Position numbers and translations under genes: made by a program. 8,564 nt of DNA from Acholeplasmataceae bacterium (GTDB lineage Bacteria; Bacillota; Negativicutes; Acidaminococcales; Acidaminococcaceae): positions 1 through 8,564 of the forward strand of contig JAAYAE010000328.1 in assembly GCA_012719555.1 (NCBI GenBank), given 5' to 3'. Numbering within the stretch: position 1 is the first letter of the stretch; each line of letters begins with the position of its first letter. Below the pieces are notes generated by a model, which saw only the letters and a list, made by a program, of their open reading frames with translations, did no database searches and was not told the origin of the DNA. Positions 1 to 6,826 of this stretch are shown in pieces.

Positions 1-1097
1 TGCATCGCCTTTTAACTGCAAACCTTAGTGTAACCCTTGCCTCTAGCTTAATATGCTCTCAAAAAGCTGTTGCTTTTGACGCCGCTTCTGCTATTGGAGC
101 TATAGTTGGAATAGGCGCTCAGTATGCTTATCTAGACAAGCAGGTAAATTACATTAACAATGATGATAAGGGGCGCAATGAATATCTAACACAAATAAAA
201 GAAAAGGTTGGCGTTAACCATGATCCCCGTGCTAACGATATGCTTGCCGATATCATGAGTAGATTATCTGACGCCGTAGCCCAAACTGACCCTTCTATCA
301 GAGAAAAACCTTATAATTATTTTGTAAATAATCAAAAAACATTTAATGCCTTTTGCACCCTAGGACATAATATGAGTGTGAATATAGGTCTATTTGATAT
401 GCTTAACTACAACGAAGATGAAATTGCCCTAGTTGTTGGGCATGAAATGGGCCATGGTCAAAATAATGACCCTGCTAACGGCGTAAAAAAAGCCCTGCCG
501 CTACAGGTCCTAGCTGCTTTATATCAATCACAAAATCCTGATGCTGTCTCAATTATTGGTGCTAATGTATTAGCTAACATCGGAAACGCTAAAAATGTAA
601 CCTTACCCATGGAAAAAGCCGCTGATGAAAAAGCATTTCAATACACCGAAGCCGCCAACTATAATGTAGGAGCCGGTGCTGCTACTTGGCAGCGTGTATT
701 GGAAAAAATGGGAGGAAGTAAAGAAAATTTCGTCAGCGAAATCTTCAATCCTTCCGACCATCCCGGTAATGTAGCACGCCGAGATAATTACAGTGCCAAA
801 ATTACCTCCTATAGTAATGGCAAAGTAAAGGTTAATAAAGATAATGGGCTTATTACAGTTAACAACAGAATCTTTTGTACTCCGGCTGCCATTCCTTCCA
901 TGAGCTCCTTAGAAAGAGCCTATTTGATCGCAGGCAACTTAGCAAAAGTTTATCATGATAAAATGGTAAAAACACCGGAATGTTCTCTGCTTGAAGATAC
1001 CATTTGGCTAAATGGTACCCCCATAATGCAAATTACAGAGAATGATGACCCTTACGCTTTAATTCTCAATCTTAATGCTGCCAATACTGCTAAATAA
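1..1097 (+). CDS. Exported M48-family zinc metallopeptidase, 5' end cut by window edge
   Basis: This is a secreted zinc-dependent endopeptidase of the M48 family, probably acting in the periplasm or envelope (BepA/Loi-like branch). The frame is open from base 3 to the TAA at 1095-1097, giving 364 visible residues. The first in-frame ATG, at 240, is not the true start: the 79 codons before it begin HRLLTANLSVTLASS, a signal-peptide-like hydrophobic stretch with a plausible signal peptidase I site after AVA, followed by conserved-looking sequence. Bases 1-2 are 'tg', so the start codon may be cut at the edge or lie a few codons upstream. The zinc motif HEMGH is encoded at 441-455. The third ligand is probably the Glu at 612-614 in EKAAD, matching the family ExxAD pattern. 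A later DHP...R segment is also typical. The last ~100 residues form an extra C-terminal region of unknown role. The gene stands alone and converges with the FAH gene. The family call is firm; the substrate is unknown. Confidence 0.9.
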   Translation, partial: HRLLTANLSVTLASSLICSQKAVAFDAASAIGAIVGIGAQYAYLDKQVNYINNDDKGRNEYLTQIKEKVGVNHDPRANDMLADIMSRLSDAVAQTDPSIREKPYNYFVNNQKTFNAFCTLGHNMSVNIGLFDMLNYNEDEIALVVGHEMGHGQNNDPANGVKKALPLQVLAALYQSQNPDAVSIIGANVLANIGNAKNVTLPMEKAADEKAFQYTEAANYNVGAGAATWQRVLEKMGGSKENFVSEIFNPSDHPGNVARRDNYSAKITSYSNGKVKVNKDNGLITVNNRIFCTPAAIPSMSSLERAYLIAGNLAKVYHDKMVKTPECSLLEDTIWLNGTPIMQITENDDPYALILNLNAANTAK

Positions 1098-1101
1098 ATA
1101 A

Positions 1102-1179
1102 AAAAGAAGGCCTGCTCTGTTGTTATGCACCCTGTTTATTTAACAGGGTGCATATTACTTTAGTTGCAGGTCTTCTTTT
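1102..1179. terminator. Nested double-hairpin bidirectional terminator
   Basis: The sequence lies between the converging M48 and FAH genes. An outer stem pairs 1102-1115 with 1166-1179: 14 pairs, one of them G-U in the plus-strand RNA and A-C in the minus-strand RNA. It encloses a perfect 13-bp inner stem, 1124-1136 with 1142-1154, with a 5-base loop. The outer arms are A-rich on the left and T-rich on the right, so a U-run follows the stem in either direction. The plus-strand tail is TCTTCTTTTCTTATTTTT; the minus-strand tail has TTTTTT followed by further T-rich sequence. It begins 4 bases after the M48 stop and ends 1 base before the FAH stop. Both genes should terminate here independently of Rho. 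Confidence 0.88.
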
Positions 1180-1180
1180 C

Positions 1181-1939
1181 TTATTTTTCTCTAACAATGT
1201 TACTAATTTTTCCTATGCCCTCAATTTCTATGGTAACTTCATCTCCTGGGTTCATCTCCCCATCGCCATGAGGCGTACCTGTCAAAATCAGATCCCCAGC
1301 ATCCAAAGTCATATTTTGCGAAATATAGCTTAAAAGTTCGTAAGGAGTATATACCATTTCACTAGTGCGAGCTTCTTGCTTTAGCTCACCATTCAAATAT
1401 GATTTTATAGCTAAATCTTGTGGATCCAAATCAGTTTCTAACCATGGTCCCAAAGGACAGAAAGTATCAAAGGACTTACAACGCAGCCATTGTTTATCCT
1501 GCAATTGCAAATCTCTAGCAGTTACATCATTAGCGCAAGTATAACCCAAAATATATTGGTAAGCTTGTTCCGGTGTAATATTATGCATCTTACGTTTGAT
1601 AACTATCCCTAATTCTGCTTCATAGACCAGCCTATTAGTTTGCGGTGGATAAATAATCGTATCTCCCTGCCCAATAATAGTATGTGCGGCCTTTCCAAAC
1701 AAAATTGGTTCATGTGCATACTCAAAGGTTATTTCCGCAGAATGTTTTTTGTAATTAGAACCAACACAAATTATCTGTTTGGGAACACAGGGTGCTAATA
1801 AACGCACCTCTGCCAACGGAAAAACATCGTCTGTCAGCTGCCAAAAAGTATCTAACGATCCGGATACCGCTCTTACCTTATCCTCTTCAATTACGCCAAT
1901 TCTATCGTTGCCTTGCGCGGCAAATCTTACAACCCTCAT
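1181..1939 (-). CDS. Fumarylacetoacetate hydrolase (FAH) family enzyme
   Basis: A 252-residue cytosolic enzyme of the FAH superfamily, which includes acylpyruvate hydrolases, HpcE-type decarboxylase/isomerases and oxaloacetate decarboxylase FAHD1. These cleave or decarboxylate 2,4-dioxo acids using Mg2+ or Mn2+. A short N-terminal part (about 1-50) precedes the FAH fold. Visible active-site features, assigned by analogy to FAHD1, are His66 and Glu69 in NYKKHSAE, metal ligands Glu107 and Glu109 in YEAELG, Asp138 in CANDVTARD, and Lys155 in CKSFDTFCPLGPW. The C-terminal LTGTPHGDG (219-227) and EGIGKISN segments are family hallmarks. The ATG start has an ideal AAGGAGGGG site seven bases upstream, lying inside the end of the preceding PHP gene, with a one-base gap between genes. 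The two are therefore probably translationally coupled. No catabolic neighbours identify the substrate, so no specific name is given. Confidence 0.9.
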   Translation of the reverse strand: MRVVRFAAQGNDRIGVIEEDKVRAVSGSLDTFWQLTDDVFPLAEVRLLAPCVPKQIICVGSNYKKHSAEITFEYAHEPILFGKAAHTIIGQGDTIIYPPQTNRLVYEAELGIVIKRKMHNITPEQAYQYILGYTCANDVTARDLQLQDKQWLRCKSFDTFCPLGPWLETDLDPQDLAIKSYLNGELKQEARTSEMVYTPYELLSYISQNMTLDAGDLILTGTPHGDGEMNPGDEVTIEIEGIGKISNIVREK

Positions 1940-1940
1940 T

Positions 1941-2723
1941 TTATGACCCCTCCTTGATTACTATACGTTCTCTCTTTTTAAAATACACCGGCTGCAGATT
2001 GCACTGACGTGCAACGGCCACCGCTTCTTGCATTCTCCTGCCCACATGCTCAGGATAATGTGCATCGCTCCCCAAGGTAACATAGCGTCCCCCTAGGTCC
2101 TTGAATCTTTTATATAAAACCATTAAACTCTCCACTGCGCTAGGTAAATCTAAACGGCGAGTATTGATTTCAATGGCCTTATTTCCATCAATAAGTATTT
2201 GAAAAACCTGATCCCACAACTTAGGGTGTTCCAAATAATGTAATTCTTGATCCTCATAAGGCATATAGCGACTAATATAGTCAATATGCCCATAGGTATC
2301 AAAGTCTCTATATAATTGCAAACAGGCAATGGACTCTTCTAAATATTCTTTTACTGCCTGCTGCTTAGTAAGACCGTCATAAGAAGTGGGTTCATACATG
2401 TCACGACCATTCATGCAATGCATAGACGCAATTACTTCATCAAAAGGGTACTCACTTATAGTTTTATTATCCAAAACTGACAAATGTTTTTGCATGCCTA
2501 CTTCAATACCTAAGAGCACCCTTTCAGAACGATATTTACTATTTTTAGCAAAATACTCTGACAGGTCGAATAGGAATTCATCCGGATTAGTAGGATAATC
2601 TCTGTCCCAATGCTCCGTTAAAATCATACCTACGCCTGCTGCCTTTGAAGCTGCTATTGCCTGGACAATAGTTTGGTGTGCATCACAAGAATAGTCAGCA
2701 TGCATATGTGTATCAAATAGCAT
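1941..2723 (-). CDS. PHP-domain phosphoesterase, histidinol-phosphatase (HisJ/HisK)-like
   Basis: A 260-residue metal-dependent phosphoesterase of the PHP family. Members of this size include histidinol-phosphate phosphatase (histidine biosynthesis) and other small-molecule phosphatases. The metal-binding set is complete and in order: His6 and His8 (THMHAD), His16, Glu37-His38 (TEHWD), Glu74 (GIEVG), His102 (SMH), His146 (YGHID), and Asp220 with His222 (GSDAH). Length matches the HisJ/HisK class, and no domain is missing. The start is ATG with an AAGGAGAGG site ten bases upstream. It lies 55 bases after ychF on the same strand, with no terminator or clear promoter between, and is followed one base later by the FAH gene. 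No his genes are nearby, so histidinol phosphate is possible but not shown as the substrate. Confidence 0.87.
   Translation of the reverse strand: MLFDTHMHADYSCDAHQTIVQAIAASKAAGVGMILTEHWDRDYPTNPDEFLFDLSEYFAKNSKYRSERVLLGIEVGMQKHLSVLDNKTISEYPFDEVIASMHCMNGRDMYEPTSYDGLTKQQAVKEYLEESIACLQLYRDFDTYGHIDYISRYMPYEDQELHYLEHPKLWDQVFQILIDGNKAIEINTRRLDLPSAVESLMVLYKRFKDLGGRYVTLGSDAHYPEHVGRRMQEAVAVARQCNLQPVYFKKRERIVIKEGS
1947..1955 (-). promoter_or_regulatory. Ribosome binding site of the FAH gene inside the PHP gene end
   Basis: The minus strand reads AAGGAGGGG, seven bases before the FAH ATG at 1939. It overlaps the last codons of the PHP gene, whose TAA is at 1941-1943. Ribosomes finishing the PHP gene are positioned directly to start the FAH gene, which supports translational coupling. 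Confidence 0.8.
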
Positions 2724-2778
2724 ATCTAAATGTCCTCTCCTTAAACCTTAATAACACTAAATACAAAAGTGCTGTTTC

Positions 2779-3885
2779 TTAGACATTAAATCTAAACTCA
2801 ACAACATCTCCATCTTGCATAACATAATCTTTGCCCTCTAATCGTACTAGACCTTTTTCTTTTGCCGCCGCCTTGGAGCCACAGGCAATTAAATCATTGT
2901 AAGAAACTATCTCTGCTCTAATAAAACCTTTTTCAAAATCAGTATGAATCTTCCCAGCAGCTTGTGGTGCCTTATAGCCTTGAACGATAGTCCAAGCCCG
3001 AGATTCTATCTCTCCTGCTGTTAAAAAAGTCATCAATCCCAGTAGTTTAAATCCTGCTTTAATCAACCGATTTAGCCCAGCTTCTTCCAGCCCGGCCATC
3101 TCTAAATATTCTTTAGCTTCCGCTAGAGGTAATTCAGCAATTTCTGCCTCTACCTTGGCTGAAACAATAATAGCATCAGACCCGTCTTCTGTGGCATATT
3201 TTTTTACGGCTTGCACATATGAATTACCTGAGGCATCGGCGGCCTCCTCTTCGCTAACATTTGCAACATAAAGCACTGGTTTCATGGTTAATAGCTGCAG
3301 CTCACTCAAAAACGCCTTTTCTTATTTTGCCAAATCCAAACGGCGAGCCGGTATTGCTTCACCCAATGCTCCTAGAATTTTTTCCACAAGAAGAATTTTA
3401 GCAGGTATGGTCTTGTCACCGGCTTTGCCCAACTTTCTTAATCTGGTTAACGTTTTTTCAACTGTCTCCATATCTGCCAAACATAACTCTGTATTAATAA
3501 TTTCTATATCACGTACAGGATCAATGCTTCCTTCTACATGAGTAACATTTCCATCCACAAAACAACGGACTACCTGAGCCACAGCATCAACCTCACGGAT
3601 ATGGGCTAAAAACTTGTTCCCCAACCCTTCTCCCTTGGATGCGCCTTTTACAAGTCCCGCTATATCAACAAATCTCATGCCGGCTGGTACAATTTTTTTA
3701 GACTTAAACATGGTACCAAGAACTTGTAACCTTTCATCCGGCACATCTACTACACCTACATTAGGTTCTATTGTACAAAAAGGGTAATTGGCCGCTTCAG
3801 CGCCTGCCTTAGTTATAGCATTAAACAACGTGCTTTTCCCTACGTTCGGTAAGCCCACAATTCCCATTTCTAAATTTGTACTCAC
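2779..3885 (-). pseudogene. ychF: ychF (YchF/OLA1-type nucleotidase), interrupted by an in-frame TAA
   Basis: YchF is a universally conserved Obg-family P-loop protein that binds ATP better than GTP and associates with ribosomes. The frame spans 369 codons, including an internal TAA at 3322-3324 and the final stop, so its length equals intact YchF (about 363-366 residues). The N-terminal 187-residue piece has the P-loop GLPNVGKST (11-19), the switch-I segment NYPFCTIEPN and the G3 motif DIAG (74-77), then the helical insertion, ending ARRLDLAK. After the stop the same frame continues EKAFLSELQLLT, as expected for the family. The NVSE motif (209-212), which stands where GTPases have NKxD, follows, then the C-terminal TGS domain (about 283-367). 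The start is GTG with AAGGGAGAGAGG just upstream; an ATG at codon 7 is a possible alternative. A TTG at 3307-3309 behind AAAAGG could allow weak reinitiation of the C-terminal half. Neither piece alone should be a working ATPase, because the P-loop and NVSE are separated. A sequencing error is not excluded. Confidence 0.88.
3322..3324 (-). other. Premature TAA codon inside ychF
   Basis: The minus strand reads GCA AAA TAA GAA AAG GCG in the frame that is open on both sides (A K stop E K A). Changing the first base to G gives GAA (Glu), which fits the acidic linker usual at this position. The frame is unchanged, so this is a substitution rather than an indel. Context UAA-G does not suggest programmed readthrough. 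Confidence 0.88.
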
Positions 3886-3971
3886 AAACCTCTCTCCCTT
3901 AATACAATCTATTGGCTAATTTTACCTTAAATTAAGATTTTTTGCACTGCAAAAATGCTCTTTTTTTCAAA

Positions 3972-4904
3972 TTATTTTAATATCTCTTTAACTGCTGCCA
4001 TGATACCAGCAGAATTCAAACCATAATGGGCAAAAATCTGTGGTGATTTTCCTGAAACTATCGGTTCATCAGGCAAGGCCAAAACCTTAACTTTAGTAAA
4101 ACAAGTCTGCGCAACAACACTACACACCAATGATCCCAAACCTCCATAACAACTATGTTCTTCTATCGTTATTATCCCCTTGCATTCCTCAGCAGCCTTT
4201 TGTATTGCTTGTCTATCCAGAGGTTTCAAACAATACATATCCAATACGCGAGCTTTAATTCCCTGAGTTTGCAATTGGTCAGCAGCAACTTTAGCCGTGC
4301 TAACCATTTCACCACAAGCAATAATCGCTATATCATTACCTTCAGTCACTACCGTCGCCTTATCTAATGTAAAATCTATTTTTCCATCTGTATAAACATC
4401 TTCTACAGCATTTCTGCCAACACGAATATATGCTGGTTTTTTATCCTGCAAAAGCTTTTCTATTAATTCTTTTGTTTGAAATCTATCACTTGGCAGATAA
4501 ACACGCATATTAGCAATAGACGACATAATAGCAATATCATTAACGGAATGATGAGTAGCCCCCAAAGAACCATAACTGATACCCCCACTAATGCCAACCA
4601 GTTTTACATTAGTATTAGAATAAGCTACGTCAACTTTTACTTGCTCCATACTACGCGTACTTAAAAAACTTGCAGGAGAAACTGCATATGTTTTCTTCCC
4701 ACAACTAGCAAGCCCTGCGCTAATAGCTACCAGATTTTGTTCAGCAATCCCAACCTCAATAAATTGCGTAGGATTACTATTTGCAAAAGCAGTCATAGAC
4801 CCTGAACCCCTAGAATCGCTACATAAAACAACAATGTTTTTATCCTTATTAGCCGCTTGAAGTAAAACATCACAAATAACAGCTTTATTAGCAATGTTAT
4901 TCAT
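3972..4904 (-). CDS. Split transketolase, C-terminal subunit (pyrimidine-binding and C-terminal domains)
   Basis: This is the C-terminal half (310 residues) of a two-subunit, thiamine-diphosphate-dependent transketolase, which transfers two-carbon ketol units between sugar phosphates. The pyrimidine-binding domain covers about residues 5-165. It includes FIEVGIAEQNLV (48-59), where Glu55 is the expected cofactor-activating glutamate, then SFLSTRSMEQVKVDVAY and the GATHHSVNDIAIM segment. The C-terminal transketolase domain (about 185-305) contains ARVLDMYCLKPLD, IEEHSCYGGLGS and a GKSPQIFAHYGL tail. It is complete compared with other split subunits. The ATG lies inside the end of the N-terminal subunit gene (8-base overlap) behind a near-perfect AGGAGGTG site, so the two chains should be made in balanced amounts. 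Nine cysteines are consistent with an anaerobe. Substrate specificity cannot be read from sequence, and 1-deoxyxylulose-5-phosphate synthase is excluded by the split layout and motifs. Confidence 0.92.
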   Translation of the reverse strand: MNNIANKAVICDVLLQAANKDKNIVVLCSDSRGSGSMTAFANSNPTQFIEVGIAEQNLVAISAGLASCGKKTYAVSPASFLSTRSMEQVKVDVAYSNTNVKLVGISGGISYGSLGATHHSVNDIAIMSSIANMRVYLPSDRFQTKELIEKLLQDKKPAYIRVGRNAVEDVYTDGKIDFTLDKATVVTEGNDIAIIACGEMVSTAKVAADQLQTQGIKARVLDMYCLKPLDRQAIQKAAEECKGIITIEEHSCYGGLGSLVCSVVAQTCFTKVKVLALPDEPIVSGKSPQIFAHYGLNSAGIMAAVKEILK

Positions 4905-5718
4905 GGCTTACACCTCCTGCTCTAATTTCTGCCAAAAGGGTTTTGTACTCAGCCAAAGTTGGCAGCTTATGATGCCACTCCGCTTTATTTTCTATAGAAG
5001 GACAACCACAACCTTTAGTTGTATTTGCTATAATAATCGTAGGATTTTCGCTATTTTTCTGTGCTATTTCAATAGCGCGAGAAATTTCTCCGATTTTATT
5101 ACCATTGATTGTGATAGTATTCCAGCCAAAAGCACCCCAACGTTCCTGCAGACTATCTTGTGACATTACCTTTTCCGTATCCCCTGATATTTGCAAATGA
5201 TTTCTATCCACAAAAACCGTTAAATTATCTAATCTATAATGGGCAGCGGCCATAGCAGCTTCCCATACTGATCCTTCTGCCAGTTCACCATCACCCATGA
5301 CTACATATACTCTATAATCTTTCTTATCCATTTTCCCTGCTAAAGACATACCCACCCCTAATGATAAGCCGTGGCCCAAGGATCCTGTATTCATTTCTAT
5401 TCCATTTACATGATTGTTGGGGTGCCCAATATATTTAGAATTAAATCCACTATAATTATCTAAATCGCTCTTAGGAAAATATCCCAAATCAGCTAAAATA
5501 CAATAAAGTGTTTCTACAGAATGTCCCTTGCTTAGGATAAAACGGTCACGATTAGGATCGTTTACTAAGGAAGGAGAACAATGTAAATATTTGTAATATA
5601 GTGTAACCAAAATATCTGTCTCACTTAAGTCTCCACCAATGTGCCCGCCACCGGATTTGTAAATAAGCGTTACTAAATCTTCACGAATCTGCGCTGCCTT
5701 TTCCCATAATTTGGTCAT
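4897..5718 (-). CDS. Split transketolase, N-terminal subunit (diphosphate-binding domain)
   Basis: This is the thiamine-diphosphate diphosphate-binding half (273 residues) of the split transketolase. The Mg2+/ThDP motif is GDGELAEGSVWE...DRN (GDG at 142-144, Asn173). Histidines expected around the cofactor and substrate are His26 (GGGHIGG), His66 (KGHS), His99 (IGHPN), His117 (GSLGHGLS) and His249/250 (WHHKLP). I chose ATG at 5716-5718 because AAAAGGTG sits eight bases upstream. The frame extends to a GTG at 5725-5727, but that codon touches the ribosome binding site and is unlikely to be used. Two segments differ from the common form as I remember it: NGIE where PGVE is usual after the GHP motif, and GCGCPSIEN where GKGVSFMEN is usual. 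These may point to an unusual acceptor or donor. The gene follows the ABC ATPase after 20 bases and overlaps the C-terminal subunit gene by 8. Confidence 0.92.
   Translation of the reverse strand: MTKLWEKAAQIREDLVTLIYKSGGGHIGGDLSETDILVTLYYKYLHCSPSLVNDPNRDRFILSKGHSVETLYCILADLGYFPKSDLDNYSGFNSKYIGHPNNHVNGIEMNTGSLGHGLSLGVGMSLAGKMDKKDYRVYVVMGDGELAEGSVWEAAMAAAHYRLDNLTVFVDRNHLQISGDTEKVMSQDSLQERWGAFGWNTITINGNKIGEISRAIEIAQKNSENPTIIIANTTKGCGCPSIENKAEWHHKLPTLAEYKTLLAEIRAGGVSHE
4911..4918 (-). promoter_or_regulatory. Ribosome binding site for transketolase C-terminal subunit
   Basis: The minus strand reads AGGAGGTG, six bases before the ATG at 4904. It lies in the last codons of the N-terminal subunit, whose stop at 4897-4899 falls beyond that ATG. 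The 8-base overlap plus a strong site indicates coupled translation of the two halves. Confidence 0.8.
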
Positions 5719-5726
5719 TAACCTCA

Positions 5727-5734
5727 CACCTTTT
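5727..5734 (-). promoter_or_regulatory. Ribosome binding site that fixes the transketolase N-subunit start at ATG 5718
   Basis: The minus strand reads AAAAGGTG followed by eight bases and then ATG. The upstream in-frame GTG at 5725-5727 overlaps this element and has no site of its own, so the shorter protein starting MTKLWEKAAQ is preferred. Confidence 0.65.
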
Positions 5735-5738
5735 AGCC

Positions 5739-6812
5739 TTAATCTAAATGAATTTTTTCTTCATCAATAATCCAAGCTTTTTCGCTCATAAATGACATGT
5801 ATACTTTATCGTTGTAAATCTGTCTACCTGGGTCAAAAATATCTACAATCCAATTTTTACCATATTCATCACTTAAAAAATATCTGACCTTTTCTCCTAA
5901 AAACATTTTTTCTTTAATTGTTCCTAAGATATTAGTAATACCAGCACCCTGCACTTCTATTTTAGATAGGTAAAGTGATTCAGGCCTAATGCTTAAGCAA
6001 TAACCCCTACCAACATTAACACTGTTATTAGTAACGATGGATATATTTTCGTATGTAACCTGTTTGTCAGCAGTAGCCTTGACTTCCAAAAGGTTTGTTG
6101 TACCAATAAAATCTGCCACGAACGTAGTTGCCGGCTCAAAATAAATTTCATGAGCCGTACCTATTTGATGAATAAAGCCCTTTTTCATTACAATAATTTT
6201 ATCTGACATTGACAATGCTTCAGATTGATCGTGGGTAACATAAATAGTTGTCAACCCCATCCTTTGTTGAATTTGACGTAATTCTACCCGCACAGATTCC
6301 CGCAATTTGGCATCCAAGTTAGACAAAGGTTCATCTAAGAGCAATGCTTCCGGATTCATAACTAAAGCACGAGCCACCGCTACACGTTGCTGTTGACCTC
6401 CTGACATTTGATTTGGATATCTATTTTCCATTCCACGCAGCTGCATTAAATCCAAAGCCCGTTTTACTTTGTCATTCAAATTATCTTTAGCATCACCACG
6501 AACCTCTAGTCCGTAAGCTACATTTTCAAATACTGTCATATGAGGGAACAAGGCGTACTCTTGAAAAACCATTGCCGTATTACGGTTATAAGGAGGAATT
6601 TTATCTATGCGTTTGCCATTAAGTAAAATCTCACCCTCATCTGCCTCATAAAACCCGGCAATCATCCTTAACAATGTTGTTTTCCCACAACCTGAAGGTC
6701 CTAAAAAAGTTACAAATTCCCCTTTTTCAATATCTAAGTTAACATTATGAATAACCTGAATATCACCAAAATATTTATTAAGATTCTTCAATTTTAAAAC
6801 TAATTCTGACAT
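5739..6812 (-). CDS. ABC importer ATPase of the FbpC/PotA/AfuC type
   Basis: This is the ATP-hydrolysing subunit (357 residues) of a binding-protein-dependent importer, working at the inner face of the membrane. All nucleotide-binding motifs are present: Walker A GPSGCGKTT (38-46), Q-loop Gln84 (VFQEY), signature MSGGQQQR (136-143), Walker B ALLLDEP (156-162), D-loop SNLD and switch His194 (VTHD). A C-terminal TOBE-like regulatory region follows (about 235-350), with SIRPESLYL and GTIKEKMFLGEKVRY. This length and layout match the polyamine/iron/thiamine/phosphonate/sugar-phosphate importer group (PotA, FbpC, AfuC, PhnT) rather than the short ThiQ type. The start is ATG with AGGAGGAG eight bases upstream, overlapping the permease stop. 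It lies 14 bases after the permease and 20 bases before the transketolase N-subunit, so it is in the same operon. The ATPase sequence does not identify the cargo. Confidence 0.94.
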   Translation of the reverse strand: MSELVLKLKNLNKYFGDIQVIHNVNLDIEKGEFVTFLGPSGCGKTTLLRMIAGFYEADEGEILLNGKRIDKIPPYNRNTAMVFQEYALFPHMTVFENVAYGLEVRGDAKDNLNDKVKRALDLMQLRGMENRYPNQMSGGQQQRVAVARALVMNPEALLLDEPLSNLDAKLRESVRVELRQIQQRMGLTTIYVTHDQSEALSMSDKIIVMKKGFIHQIGTAHEIYFEPATTFVADFIGTTNLLEVKATADKQVTYENISIVTNNSVNVGRGYCLSIRPESLYLSKIEVQGAGITNILGTIKEKMFLGEKVRYFLSDEYGKNWIVDIFDPGRQIYNDKVYMSFMSEKAWIIDEEKIHLD

Positions 6813-6826
6813 TATATTTTCTCCTC

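Noticed and set aside
1148..1333. Plus-strand open frame over the 3' end of the FAH gene
   Set aside because: It starts in the terminator hairpin, has no ribosome binding site, and is antisense to a well-supported gene; its product resembles nothing.
2724..2778. Separate promoter for the PHP-FAH pair
   Set aside because: The 55-base gap holds the ribosome binding site and AT-rich sequence, but no paired -35/-10 elements that I can support.
3322..3324. Stop-codon reassignment or programmed UAA readthrough in ychF
   Set aside because: TAA ends six of the other genes here as a normal stop, UAA followed by G is not a known readthrough context, and no stem-loop of selenocysteine or pyrrolysine type is apparent; those systems also use UGA and UAG.
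3284..3541. Plus-strand open frame across the ychF break
   Set aside because: Antisense to ychF coding sequence, low-complexity product, no ribosome binding site; the family motifs are all on the minus strand.
3886..3971. Possible terminator or promoter between the transketolase C-subunit and ychF
   Set aside because: A short hairpin (TTTTTGC and GCAAAAA around 3939-3955) and a TAAAAT-like -10 (3919-3924) exist, but there is no U-run after the hairpin and no good -35 at the right distance. Neither is strong enough to call.
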